In this document: in pieces, positions 1 to 8,128 of the stretch
How positions within the stretch are numbered: the first letter of the stretch is position 1
Layout of the letters: each line of letters begins with the position of its first letter
Source of the DNA: Catenibacterium mitsuoka_A
Lineage (GTDB): Bacteria; Bacillota_I; Bacilli_A; Erysipelotrichales; Coprobacillaceae
DNA: 35,487 nucleotides
Reading direction: 5' to 3' (one strand)
Assembly (NCBI RefSeq): GCF_964259225.1
Contig: NZ_CAXVKN010000019.1
Notes under the pieces: model-generated
The model's input: only the letters and a program-made list of their open reading frames with translations
What the model was told of the DNA's origin: nothing
Database searches by the model: none
Position numbers and translations under genes: made by a program

Positions 1-1
1 G

Positions 2-34
2 GGCAGGTTCTTTTTAAGTGCGTCTGAAATATGA
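2..34 (+). CDS. Possible 3' end of a gene entering from the left edge
   Basis: Reading from base 2, ten codons (ending ...FFLSASEI) run to a TGA at 32-34. That stop touches the first base of a strong hairpin at 34-70. Several other genes in this window also have the stop next to or inside the terminator stem, which favours this frame. Too little is present to name a product, and another frame stops at 25-27, so this is only a plausible gene tail. Confidence 0.25.
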   Translation, partial: GRFFLSASEI

Positions 35-71
35 AAAGGTTATTCACCATGCAGTAGTGAATAACCTTTTT
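34..71 (+). terminator. Intrinsic terminator, 14-bp stem
   Basis: A perfect 14-bp inverted repeat (34-47 with 57-70) has a 9-nt loop and a T run on the + strand. It probably ends transcription of the gene lying to the left of the window. Confidence 0.8.
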
Positions 72-86
72 GGGTTGGGATATACG

Positions 87-147
87 AAAAAGAGCTGTAA
101 CGCTCAAGGTAGTAGTAAATACTACCTATTCGTTACAGCCCCTTTTA
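87..147 (-). terminator. Terminator of the esterase gene, two-part stem
   Basis: The outer stem pairs about 87-102 with 131-146, and an inner stem pairs 107-114 with 120-127. On the minus strand the stem base ends in a U-rich run. The esterase stop codon (145-147) is part of the stem base. Confidence 0.75.
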
Positions 148-1011
148 ATAATTCTTGAAGAATTGACATTCTTCATCATTACATTGTGTTGCTTCCTTGA
201 GTTTTATATTACAATGGAAGACATGATTGAGAGGTTTATCTCCTACATAATATTTATATATATGAGGGACATTATGATGAGTCAGTACTTGACTCATTGT
301 GAGCGCATCTTCTACTAAGAAGTCCCCTTCTGCTGTCATCACAAAGCATGGAGGGAAGTCTGAAGTAATATATTGTTTTGGATCGATTGCTTTAAATTCT
401 TCTTCTGTTCCTCCATTTGGTAGATATTCTATCATAAGTTCTCTTGTCAATTCTGATTCAGGCGTAATGTTATAAGCACCACAATTTAATGCGAGTGCAT
501 TAAATTGAAAGACTTCTGGTACTTTAAAGTCATAGGTAGAAGCATATTCCTTATTTGTAAGAATAGATGTATAGAGAACTAGTAAATGCGCTCCTGCAGA
601 ATCTCCTACACCATATATATGTTCTGTATCTAAAAAATAATCCTTTGCATGATTCATGATCCAATGAGCAACTTGATTCATATCTTCAAGAGGTGCAGGA
701 TGTTTGAATTCTGGTGCGAGACGATAAGTAAAGTTAATGACCGCAAAACCTCTTTCTGCAAGACTCATGCAATAATATTGATATCTTTCCTTATCTCCAT
801 AAACCCAACCTCCACCATGGAAACTAATAATAATAGGAAGTTTTTCTTTTTCTTCTTTAGGAATATAGAGATCCATTGTATTCCATTCTGGATCATCACC
901 ATAAAGAATATTATCAAATCGTTGAACTGTATCAGGTGTAGTCAAACCTTCATCTCTGATATCGTCCCCTTCTTTGAACTGTTTTCTAATTGTATCAGTA
1001 AGTATAGACAA
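145..1011 (-). CDS. Alpha/beta hydrolase, hormone-sensitive-lipase-type esterase
   Basis: A 288-residue cytoplasmic alpha/beta-hydrolase of the HSL (family IV) esterase type, expected to hydrolyse short acyl or acetyl esters. The oxyanion-hole motif HGGG is at 65-68 and the nucleophile elbow GDSAG at 136-140, making Ser138 the nucleophile. Asp230 (EGDFLVED) and His263 (LNHVFH) complete a plausible triad. No signal peptide is seen. The start is TTG at 1009-1011, chosen because a strong GAGGGGG site lies about 7 nt upstream and no better ATG is near. It diverges from a BmrR-like MerR gene 87 bp away, so the two may share control. The substrate is unknown; deacetylation of sugars or xenobiotics is only a guess. 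Confidence 0.88.
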   Translation of the reverse strand: MSILTDTIRKQFKEGDDIRDEGLTTPDTVQRFDNILYGDDPEWNTMDLYIPKEEKEKLPIIISFHGGGWVYGDKERYQYYCMSLAERGFAVINFTYRLAPEFKHPAPLEDMNQVAHWIMNHAKDYFLDTEHIYGVGDSAGAHLLVLYTSILTNKEYASTYDFKVPEVFQFNALALNCGAYNITPESELTRELMIEYLPNGGTEEEFKAIDPKQYITSDFPPCFVMTAEGDFLVEDALTMSQVLTHHNVPHIYKYYVGDKPLNHVFHCNIKLKEATQCNDEECQFFKNY

Positions 1012-1048
1012 ATCTTAACCCCCTCTTTTCCCCATTCTAACATTTTTC

Positions 1049-1079
1049 TTACAGGTTAGTCTTGTAAAAATGGTAGAAT
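1049..1079 (+). promoter_or_regulatory. MerR-type promoter with 19-bp spacer and dyad
   Basis: TTACAG (1049-1054) and TAGAAT (1074-1079) are 19 bp apart, the over-long spacing typical of promoters twisted open by MerR-family proteins. An interrupted palindrome, TTACA-N9-TGTAA (1049-1067), overlaps the -35 side. It sits just upstream of the MerR gene, so autoregulation is likely; this is inferred from spacing and symmetry. Confidence 0.5.
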
Positions 1080-1098
1080 TATAGAAAGAGGTGATTGT

Positions 1099-1956
1099 AT
1101 GCACGAGGGTTTAATTTCTATTGGGAAGATGGCTAAAATTAATCATGTGAGTATTAATACGCTCCGTTTATATGATAAGTGGGGTTTATTGACACCTATC
1201 TATATTGATGAAGATACAGGCTATCGTTATTACGATATGAAGCAGAATGCAAGACTTGATCTAATAGGCTATATGAAAGAGTTAGGAATGAACTTGAAGG
1301 AAATCAAGGAATTGTTGGATAAAGAAGATCCTACTCTTATAGAAGCGATACTCATTAAGAAACAGCGTTCTATAGAGAAAGAGATGGATGATATTATACG
1401 CAAAAGAAATGCAATCAAACGTACAATCTATTCTCTTGAAAGATACCGCAAATCCCCTACACCTGGCACTTTGACAACTGAGTATATTGATGAACGTCAC
1501 ATCTATGCCAAACGAGTGAATAAGAACTTCTATGATTATGATCAGGATGGGTATGAAGTAATACTCAAAGAATTCAAAGATCAATTATTAGAAGAACATC
1601 TTCCCCAAATCTATTATTGTAATGTGGGAACTTTTCTTAAAAGAAAGAGATTCCTGAAACAGGAGTTTATTACTCATGATATATTTATTTTTGTAGATGA
1701 ACACTTTCCAAAAAAGGAATCTGTACAGACATTAGAAAGTGGCATGTATGCTTGTATCTATATGGATGACTTCAATAATGAAAAAGAGTATGCAGGTAGA
1801 TTACTACAGTATTGTATGGATAATAATTATGAAGTGATTGGTGATTATATATGTGAAGTACTCATAGAACTGACATTCTTTAAGGATAATGAACGTTCTA
1901 TGTATTTACGATTACAAGTCCCAATTGCCTACAAAAAGGTTGACCCTCATCATTGA
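1099..1956 (+). CDS. MerR-family regulator with GyrI/BmrR-like effector domain
   Basis: A 285-residue regulator. The N-terminal winged HTH (about 6-75) has the classic MerR pattern (SINTLRLYDKWGLLTP, then YRYYD) followed by a helical linker (about 78-118). Residues about 125-280 look like the GyrI/BmrR effector domain, which binds bulky hydrophobic or cationic compounds. The ATG at 1099 follows an AGAGGTG site. Upstream is a 19-bp-spacer promoter with a dyad. The dehydrogenase 34 bp downstream, in the same direction, and the divergent esterase are its likely targets. The final codons and the stop form a terminator-like hairpin. Family call firm; ligand unknown. Confidence 0.9.
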   Translation: MHEGLISIGKMAKINHVSINTLRLYDKWGLLTPIYIDEDTGYRYYDMKQNARLDLIGYMKELGMNLKEIKELLDKEDPTLIEAILIKKQRSIEKEMDDIIRKRNAIKRTIYSLERYRKSPTPGTLTTEYIDERHIYAKRVNKNFYDYDQDGYEVILKEFKDQLLEEHLPQIYYCNVGTFLKRKRFLKQEFITHDIFIFVDEHFPKKESVQTLESGMYACIYMDDFNNEKEYAGRLLQYCMDNNYEVIGDYICEVLIELTFFKDNERSMYLRLQVPIAYKKVDPHH

Positions 1957-1970
1957 TGAGGGTTTATCCT
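1943..1970 (+). terminator. Hairpin over the MerR stop codon
   Basis: A perfect 9-bp stem (1943-1951 with 1955-1963) has a 3-nt loop, and the TGA stop (1954-1956) spans loop and stem. The T tract is weak (TTTATCCTTT), so it may be a leaky terminator that reduces expression of the next gene. Confidence 0.55.
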
Positions 1971-1990
1971 TTAGTTAGGAGGTATTTCTT

Positions 1991-3016
1991 ATGGAAAAGA
2001 TTAAAGTTGTACAGTATGGTTGTGGTAAGATGAGTAAATACATCTTACGCTATTTGTATGAGAAAGGTGCGCAGATTGTCGGAGCCATCGATAATAATCC
2101 TGCAATCGTGGGTATGGATGTAGGTGATTATGCAGAACTAGGTATTAAGACTGGAATAAAGATCAGCAGTGATGCCGATGAAGTACTAGATAATTGTGAC
2201 GCTGATGTTGCAGTCGTGACATTATTCTCACTTGTGAGTGATTGTTTTGATCATTTTGAAAAGTGCTTAAGTAGAGGTATTAATGTCATCACTACATGTG
2301 AAGAAGCCACAGATGCATGGACAACTGATCCAGTAAGAATGAATAAGTTAGATGTTCTTGCGAAAGAAACAGGATGTACATTTGTAGGTAGTGGTATGGA
2401 AGATACATTCTGGGTGAACATGGTTGGTTTAGTAGCCGGTTCTTGTCATACTATTACTAAGATTGAAGGGGCAGTTAGTTACAATGTAGAAGAATATGGT
2501 CTAGCCCTTGCGAAAGCACATGGTGTAGGTTTAACACCTGAAGAGTTTGAAGCAACAATTGCCCATCCTGAAGAAATTGAACCATCTTATGTATGGAACT
2601 CAAATGAAGCTCTTGCATCTCGTATGGGATGGACTATTAAGTCACAGACACAAAAATGTGTGCCTTATTTCCATGATACTGATTTGTATTCTGAAACAAT
2701 GGGTGAAACAATTCCAAAAGGAAATTGTATTGGTATGGTTGCAGTCGTTACTACAGAAACATTCCAGGGTCCTATTATTGAAACACAGTGCATTGGTAAG
2801 GTCTATGGTCCTGATGATGGTGATATGTGTGATTGGAAGATTACTGGCGAACCAGATACTGAATTCCATGTAGTTAAACCAGCTACAGTAGAACATACAT
2901 GTGCTACTATAGTAAATAGAATTCCTAGTTTACTTAGAGCACCAGCTGGAGTTGTCACTGTTGATCAGTTAGATACATTAGAATACTTAACATATCCTAT
3001 GGATTATCACTTATAA
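1991..3016 (+). CDS. 2,4-diaminopentanoate dehydrogenase-like NAD(P)-binding enzyme
   Basis: A 341-residue protein resembling 2,4-diaminopentanoate dehydrogenase (the Ord enzyme of anaerobic ornithine fermentation) and, more distantly, dihydrodipicolinate reductase. The N-terminal Rossmann fold begins VVQYGCGKMS (6-15) and continues with VGAIDNNPAIVGMDVG, both typical of that family. Ord oxidatively deaminates 2,4-diaminopentanoate to 2-amino-4-oxopentanoate. No other ornithine-fermentation gene (ortA/B, oraS/E) is nearby, so the substrate here may differ. The start at 1991 follows an AGGAGG site. The gene sits 34 bp after the MerR regulator and ends at a good terminator. Family moderately sure; exact reaction unsure. 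Confidence 0.72.
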   Translation: MEKIKVVQYGCGKMSKYILRYLYEKGAQIVGAIDNNPAIVGMDVGDYAELGIKTGIKISSDADEVLDNCDADVAVVTLFSLVSDCFDHFEKCLSRGINVITTCEEATDAWTTDPVRMNKLDVLAKETGCTFVGSGMEDTFWVNMVGLVAGSCHTITKIEGAVSYNVEEYGLALAKAHGVGLTPEEFEATIAHPEEIEPSYVWNSNEALASRMGWTIKSQTQKCVPYFHDTDLYSETMGETIPKGNCIGMVAVVTTETFQGPIIETQCIGKVYGPDDGDMCDWKITGEPDTEFHVVKPATVEHTCATIVNRIPSLLRAPAGVVTVDQLDTLEYLTYPMDYHL

Positions 3017-3024
3017 TCATCACC

Positions 3025-3052
3025 AAACCCTCCCTTAAGTGGAGGGTTTTTA
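3025..3052 (+). terminator. Intrinsic terminator after the dehydrogenase
   Basis: The stem AAACCCTCC (3025-3033) pairs with GGAGGGTTT (3041-3049) across a 7-nt loop, followed by T residues. Confidence 0.85.
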
Positions 3053-3067
3053 CATGTGTAATTCCAA

Positions 3068-3081
3068 ACAAATCGTTTAAA
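3068..3081 (+). promoter_or_regulatory. Weak cre/LacI-type operator candidate before glgB
   Basis: The segment contains AAATCGTTTA, matching the central core of the CcpA cre consensus (WAANCGNTNW), but the outer bases do not match. It lies about 65 bp upstream of the branching enzyme. A carbon-catabolite site is possible; chance is not excluded in AT-rich DNA. Confidence 0.25.
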
Positions 3082-3144
3082 ATGTCAGATGAAATTTTCT
3101 TCTAATTATCTTATGATTAAAGTAGAGAAATTGGAGGGTAACAT

Positions 3145-4920
3145 ATGGATTTTAATAATTTTTATAATGGACAGGAATTTGAGACTTATAAGTATCTAGG
3201 TGCTTTTGTTCATATGGATGGCGTGACTTTTAGAACATATGCGCCAGCAGCATCTCATGTGGCAGTTATTGGGGAATTTAATGACTGGCAGGAAACACCT
3301 ATGAACCGTTGTGGAAATGGTCAGTTCTTTGAAGCGACTATATCAAATGCGAAAGTGGGACAGATGTATAAGTATCGTATTTATAATAATGGGTCTTTTG
3401 TAGATCACTGTGATCCTTATATGTATACAAGTGAAGTACGTCCTAATAATGCATCTATTATTTTTGATATGAATCAGTATACATTCCATGATGATGCTTG
3501 GATGAATCAAAGATTTAGTGAAGATATGCCTATTAATGTGTATGAAATGCATTTTGGTTCTTGGAAGAAACCTGGTGAAAAAGCAGATGACTGGTATACA
3601 TATCGTGAAATGGCTGATTTAATTATTCCTTATTTAAAAGAAAATCATTATAACTTCTTAGAAATCATGCCTTTAAATGAATATCCTAATGATTTAAGCT
3701 GGGGTTATCAGCCTACTGGTTATTTTGCCCCTACATCTCGTTATGGTACTCCTAATGATTTAAGATATTTTGTAGAGAAGTGTCATGAAAATAATATTGC
3801 GGTTATTCTTGATTTCGTACCTGTTCATTTTGCGATTGATGGATTTGGTTTGAATAACTATGATGGTACACCTCTTTATAATTATCCTAATGATGCAGTA
3901 GGTAAGAGTGAATGGGGTACATGTAATTTCCAACATTCTCGTGGGGATGTATGTTCATTCTTGAATTCTTCTGCTTATTACTGGTTAAAGGAATATCATA
4001 TTGATGGCTTAAGACTAGATGCAGTTGGTAATCTTATTTATTGGCAGGGTAATAGTGGTCGTGGAGAGAATAGAGAAGCAATTCGCTTTGTTCAGAACTT
4101 TAATAAAGGACTTAAACAGAGAGTTCCTCATACTCTTCTTTTTGCCGAAGATTCATCTTCTTATCAAGGTGTAACACGTCCTGTTGAACAAGGTGGTTTA
4201 GGTTTTGATTATAAATGGGATTTAGGTTGGATGAATGATACATTAGATTACTTTATGAAGACTCCAGAAGAGAGACCTTCTTTCTATCATAAGCTTACAT
4301 TCTCTATGATGTATTTCTATAATGAACATTTTATTCTTCCATTCTCACATGATGAAGTAGTGCATGGTAAGAAAACTATTATTGATAAGATGTATGGTGA
4401 GTATGAAGAGAAGTTTGCACAGGTCAAAGCACTTTATATGTATATGTTTGCGCATCCTGGTAAGAAACTTAACTTCATGGGTAATGAGATTGCGATGTTT
4501 AGAGAATGGGATGAAACAAAAGAACCAGACTGGTTCTTATTGAAGTATCCTATACATGATTCTTTCCTTCACTTCATGAGAGAATTAAATAAGATCTATT
4601 TAACACATCCTTCTTTATCACAGTATGACTTTAGTGAAAGAGGATTTAAGTGGGTGGATTGTCATCAGGAACAGGATTGTATTTATGTCTTTAAACGTAT
4701 GAGTGATAAAGAAACAATAGTCGCTTTCTTTAACTTCCATAATGTAGATAAGACATATACTTATAAAGTAGATCAGCCTGAAACATTGACTCTTCTATTA
4801 AATTCAGATAATGAATTATATAGTGGTAAATCACATAATCTAGATAAAGAAATTCATATAAAAAATGAAATAGAAATGACATTACCTGCCTACAGTGCAC
4901 AATTCTATATTGTAAAGTAA
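3145..4920 (+). CDS. glgB: 1,4-alpha-glucan branching enzyme (GH13)
   Basis: A 591-residue glycogen branching enzyme (EC 2.4.1.18), which cuts alpha-1,4 glucan and rejoins it through alpha-1,6 links in the cytoplasm. The N-terminal CBM48 domain (about 15-110) includes VAVIGEFNDW. The GH13 barrel follows, with GYQPTGYFAPTSRYG near 190, the nucleophile Asp292 in GLRLDAV, the acid/base Glu335 in FAEDSS and the transition-state Asp403 in FSHDEVVHGK. The C-terminal beta domain is present. It is slightly shorter than many homologues (about 620-730). The start follows a TTGGAGGG site. No glgC, glgA, glgD or glgP is adjacent, so it is a solitary copy; malQ lies in the same window. Family call is firm. 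Confidence 0.95.
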   Translation: MDFNNFYNGQEFETYKYLGAFVHMDGVTFRTYAPAASHVAVIGEFNDWQETPMNRCGNGQFFEATISNAKVGQMYKYRIYNNGSFVDHCDPYMYTSEVRPNNASIIFDMNQYTFHDDAWMNQRFSEDMPINVYEMHFGSWKKPGEKADDWYTYREMADLIIPYLKENHYNFLEIMPLNEYPNDLSWGYQPTGYFAPTSRYGTPNDLRYFVEKCHENNIAVILDFVPVHFAIDGFGLNNYDGTPLYNYPNDAVGKSEWGTCNFQHSRGDVCSFLNSSAYYWLKEYHIDGLRLDAVGNLIYWQGNSGRGENREAIRFVQNFNKGLKQRVPHTLLFAEDSSSYQGVTRPVEQGGLGFDYKWDLGWMNDTLDYFMKTPEERPSFYHKLTFSMMYFYNEHFILPFSHDEVVHGKKTIIDKMYGEYEEKFAQVKALYMYMFAHPGKKLNFMGNEIAMFREWDETKEPDWFLLKYPIHDSFLHFMRELNKIYLTHPSLSQYDFSERGFKWVDCHQEQDCIYVFKRMSDKETIVAFFNFHNVDKTYTYKVDQPETLTLLLNSDNELYSGKSHNLDKEIHIKNEIEMTLPAYSAQFYIVK

Positions 4921-4923
4921 AAG

Positions 4924-4951
4924 CGTATCACCTATTTGGTGATACGTCTTT
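4924..4951. terminator. Bidirectional terminator between convergent genes
   Basis: The stem CGTATCACC (4924-4932) pairs with GGTGATACG (4938-4946). A T run follows on the + strand, and a TTTTACTTT tract follows on the minus strand. It serves both glgB and the leftward ABC operon. Confidence 0.85.
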
Positions 4952-6622
4952 TTACTTAAATATCTTTCTATAATAGCCTCTCTTTTTAAAGTATGTCACT
5001 GTATTCTCAAAATCCTTATTAATATAGAAAGTGAGTACATAATCTGCATCATTAATGACTTCAATACTATAATTATAGTTATTAATTGCGTCTGAAATAG
5101 TATCCATCGAAAGAGTTTCATAGTCCTTTCTTAAGGCATATTTCAAACCTCTAAAATCATCTTCTTTTAAATAGACTGTATCGTCCATTGTATCATCTTT
5201 ATAGTTCATAACAGATACTTCTACCCAATGCATATTTCTAAAAATCTGGTTCATATAAGAAACATTTGTATAAAGTGACTTCATATCATCCTTCACATAT
5301 TTATCGAAACAGTCCTGTGATATGTTGTAGGAACGTGTGAGTGTTTTACCATCTACGAGATGATAAGTAATGTTGAAATAATGAGAAGAATCATTAGAGT
5401 TATGTGGTGCTTTTAAGATATCTTTATGTATATCATGAATTATATCTATTGTATCTGAATCATTCAGTTTAACATCCTGATTACCTGAATAATCAGAACT
5501 GAATGTCACATAAGATACAGTACCTGTTTTTGGAATCTTATTTTCTTCATCTGTGATATCAAAGACAAAGAAGACGCACATGAGTGAGAAGACCACAAGA
5601 TAGATGATAAACTTCTTAAAGTTCTTCTTATTAAAGACATAAAGTGTCATATCTGCAATCATTCTTGAAATATAGTAACCTATAAATGAATCAATGATAC
5701 CTATAATCACAAAAGTGATACGCATTGTATGAATTGATGTTTCATTGGATATAAATAAGAATGTCACAAATGAAGAGAGTACAAGAGTCCCTATAATGAC
5801 AACTATATCTTTTAAGCGGTCAAAGACAACAGAAGAACCAATGTATTCTAACTTAACACGTTTATAAATGAAGTAGGCAATAAAGACCAAACTGATGCCT
5901 ATCGCAATATAAATAGTCAAATAAGCAAGAGTATGTAATGTGAGCCATTTTTCTAGATTTAATACATAATTAAAGGCAGTAGAATAGTTCTCAAAAGCGA
6001 CAGAAGGTTCTTCTACACCATAAGTAAAAGCTGATTTAAGAATAGTAAAGAACTGTGAACTAAGCCATGGTAAACTATTAAAAAATACTCCTAATATACA
6101 ATGTGTATAGAGATTACCCGTGATAATACCACAGAATTGTGTAATGCCATACGCAAAGAATATGAGTGCACTTTGAATCAAAAACCAGCTTAGACAATGG
6201 TTGATTGAAAGTTCTCTATAATATAAAGGAATTGTTTTACCATAGAATATGAGTATCCCTGTTGTAAGAATAAGAGGTATAAACATTAAAATCATCCCTG
6301 CAATAAAAGATGTCCAATAGAGTTCTGATCTTTTAATAGGCATAGAATGAATAATTGTAGAGGCTGTACGGTTATGGTAAAAATAGAGTAAAGCCACACT
6401 TGTAAGTACCGCAATAGTAGAGATAATAAGATTACCTGCAAAATAAGAACCCTTGAGATATGCTGCATAGTATTGATACCCCTCTGAACTTGCACCCTGG
6501 TAGATAGGATAAAGATATAATAAAACATAGGATACCATCATCCCTAAACCAATGATCCAGAAACGTTTCATAAGGTTTTTAAAGAAGGTTTTATTAAAAT
6601 ATGAGTTTTTGGATATCATCAT
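4952..6622 (-). CDS. ABC transporter permease (ABC-2 type, YtrC-like context)
   Basis: A 556-residue integral membrane protein. It has about eight hydrophobic segments (roughly 21-41, 63-82, 103-128, 143-170, 232-255, 272-291, 300-318, 338-358). The C-terminal part of about 200 residues is soluble and Asp/Tyr-rich, probably outside the membrane. The start overlaps the ATPase gene by 29 nt behind a strong AGGAGGAG site, so the two are translationally linked. The gene order GntR-ATPase-permease matches Bacillus ytrABC-like modules, which respond to cell-wall-active agents in known cases. The exported or imported substrate is unknown. The first two codons are both ATG; either could be used. Confidence 0.8.
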   Translation of the reverse strand: MMISKNSYFNKTFFKNLMKRFWIIGLGMMVSYVLLYLYPIYQGASSEGYQYYAAYLKGSYFAGNLIISTIAVLTSVALLYFYHNRTASTIIHSMPIKRSELYWTSFIAGMILMFIPLILTTGILIFYGKTIPLYYRELSINHCLSWFLIQSALIFFAYGITQFCGIITGNLYTHCILGVFFNSLPWLSSQFFTILKSAFTYGVEEPSVAFENYSTAFNYVLNLEKWLTLHTLAYLTIYIAIGISLVFIAYFIYKRVKLEYIGSSVVFDRLKDIVVIIGTLVLSSFVTFLFISNETSIHTMRITFVIIGIIDSFIGYYISRMIADMTLYVFNKKNFKKFIIYLVVFSLMCVFFVFDITDEENKIPKTGTVSYVTFSSDYSGNQDVKLNDSDTIDIIHDIHKDILKAPHNSNDSSHYFNITYHLVDGKTLTRSYNISQDCFDKYVKDDMKSLYTNVSYMNQIFRNMHWVEVSVMNYKDDTMDDTVYLKEDDFRGLKYALRKDYETLSMDTISDAINNYNYSIEVINDADYVLTFYINKDFENTVTYFKKRGYYRKIFK

Positions 6623-7484
6623 CTTCTCCTCCTACTTCATATATAAAGAGTTCTTCCAGACTTAAAGGAAGTATATCAAAGATAAGAGGAGATTGATCTC
6701 CTATAACCTTTCTAATATTAGAAAGAGAGTCTTCAATAATCAATATTTTTACTGAACCTCTTTCCTCCTGATACGCAATATTTAAATCATCTAAATGAAC
6801 TTCTTTATCTCCAAATGAAACCTGTATTTTATGAATATGCGTTTGAATATATTCTAAATCAAACTCCTTCATAATTTTACCTTTATACAATATACCTACA
6901 TGATCCACTATTCCTTCTAATTCTTTTAAATTATGAGAAGAAATAAGAACTGTTAGATTCCTTTGGGCAACATCATCAATAATATATTTCCAAACTAATT
7001 TTCTTGCGACTGGATCTAATCCATCTATAGGTTCATCTAAAATAAGATATTTAGGCATTGTAGACATAATTAAACAAAACGATGCTTGTTTTCTCATTCC
7101 TTTAGAGAATGTCATTATCTTCTTTGTAGGATTTAATTTAAATGTTTTGTAGAGTTCTTTAAATCTTTCCTGGTTCCATGATGGATAAAGGTCTTTATAG
7201 ACTTTCGCATTTCTTTCTAAGTTTGTTTCTATGAAATACATCTCATCAGATATATAGCCTATCTTTCTTTTTAATTCTATATTTTCATAAACAGGCTGTG
7301 ATTCTATAAAAATCTTTCCTGCATCTTGTTTTAAGACACCAACCAGATGTCTAATGAGTGTTGTTTTACCTGCTCCATTAGGACCAATCAAACCATAGAT
7401 AGACCCTTCTTCTACCTGCATATTGAGATGATCAAGGGCAACTTCACCATCAATCACTTTATATAAGTCTTTTACTTTAATCAT
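6594..7484 (-). CDS. ABC transporter ATP-binding protein (YtrB-like)
   Basis: A 296-residue ATPase. Walker A GPNGAGKT is at 34-41, the signature is the variant FSKGMRKQ, Walker B is YLILDEPIDGLDP, and the switch histidine is in SSHNL. The last 80 residues form the extra C-terminal segment usual for drug or peptide-type exporters. The ATG at 7484 follows an AAAGGAA site and overlaps the end of the GntR gene by 8 nt; the gene also overlaps the permease by 29 nt. It energises the downstream permease. The BcrA/YtrB subfamily is likely from size and context; the substrate cannot be read from the sequence. Confidence 0.92.
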   Translation of the reverse strand: MIKVKDLYKVIDGEVALDHLNMQVEEGSIYGLIGPNGAGKTTLIRHLVGVLKQDAGKIFIESQPVYENIELKRKIGYISDEMYFIETNLERNAKVYKDLYPSWNQERFKELYKTFKLNPTKKIMTFSKGMRKQASFCLIMSTMPKYLILDEPIDGLDPVARKLVWKYIIDDVAQRNLTVLISSHNLKELEGIVDHVGILYKGKIMKEFDLEYIQTHIHKIQVSFGDKEVHLDDLNIAYQEERGSVKILIIEDSLSNIRKVIGDQSPLIFDILPLSLEELFIYEVGGEDDDIQKLIF

Positions 7485-7857
7485 GAGAGCTTCCTTTCAT
7501 ATTTTCTAGAATCTTATTATGTATTTCATCTTGAGTCATACCCATGTGGATTAATTCTTTATAACCTTCTACAATCATATGAATCGTATCATCGACTTTC
7601 TGTTCATCTATCTTTACATGTTTTCTTGATGATACAAAAGTACCTTTATTCGCAATTGTATAGATATAGCCTTCCTGGTCCAATGTCTGAAATGCTTTTT
7701 GAACTGTATGAGGATTAATAGTCAATAGTTGAGAGAGTTCTCTTACTGTTGGTAATTGGGTATTTTCTTTTAATACACCTGTCATAATCTGTTCCTTAAT
7801 ATTATCTACAATCTGTTCATAGACAGATTTATGACTTTGATAGTTTAACTGAAACAT
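7477..7857 (-). CDS. GntR-family regulator, YtrA subfamily
   Basis: A 126-residue regulator consisting of a GntR winged HTH (about 8-75; motif LPTVRELSQLLTINPHTVQKA, continuing to the GYIYTIANKGTFV wing) and a short C-terminal helix pair, the layout of YtrA proteins that repress their own ABC operon. The ATG at 7855-7857 is preferred, with AAGGAGG 7 nt upstream. A GTG at 7858-7860 would leave only 4 nt. The upstream gene stops within the start region (TGATG), so translation is coupled. It sits inside an operon that begins with a MerR gene, so the unit carries two regulators. Confidence 0.9.
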   Translation of the reverse strand: MFQLNYQSHKSVYEQIVDNIKEQIMTGVLKENTQLPTVRELSQLLTINPHTVQKAFQTLDQEGYIYTIANKGTFVSSRKHVKIDEQKVDDTIHMIVEGYKELIHMGMTQDEIHNKILENMKGSSHD

Positions 7858-8120
7858 CACTTGTCCTCCTTATGAAATGTAGAGATGATACCAAGAGTAT
7901 AGGGATCTTCTAGACTAGGAACAGCCTTTAACCACTTATTCTTAAGAAAGTCATTTATGACCTTCATCACATCTTCTAAATCACTTTCTTTTCCCTCACA
8001 TCTCAAATTAAGACCACAACTTGCACATCCACCAATAGAATGAACAGAATAATCATACCCTTCTTTCTTCAAGAAACGATTCAATTCTAGAATCATATTA
8101 AAATCTACTGTACCTATCAT
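7857..8120 (-). CDS. Small cysteine-motif protein of unknown function
   Basis: An 87-residue soluble protein that I do not recognise. Its only striking feature is the cluster GGCASCGLNLRC (Cys32, Cys35, Cys41), which could bind a metal or act in redox. The rest is mixed alpha/beta with no membrane segment. The ATG at 8120 follows an AGGTGA site. It begins 8 nt after the MerR gene ends and its stop overlaps the start of the GntR gene, so it is firmly part of the operon. A role as metal/redox sensor or accessory protein for the MerR or ABC system is possible but unproven. Confidence 0.75.
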   Translation of the reverse strand: MIGTVDFNMILELNRFLKKEGYDYSVHSIGGCASCGLNLRCEGKESDLEDVMKVINDFLKNKWLKAVPSLEDPYTLGIISTFHKEDK

Positions 8121-8128
8121 AGTATCAC

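Noticed and set aside
649..1059. 136-codon open frame opposite the esterase
   Set aside because: Low-complexity F/I-rich translation, no ribosome site, antisense to a clear hydrolase gene.
2547..2873. 108-codon open frame inside the dehydrogenase gene
   Set aside because: Same-strand shadow frame of a well-supported Rossmann enzyme; no family resemblance or start signal.
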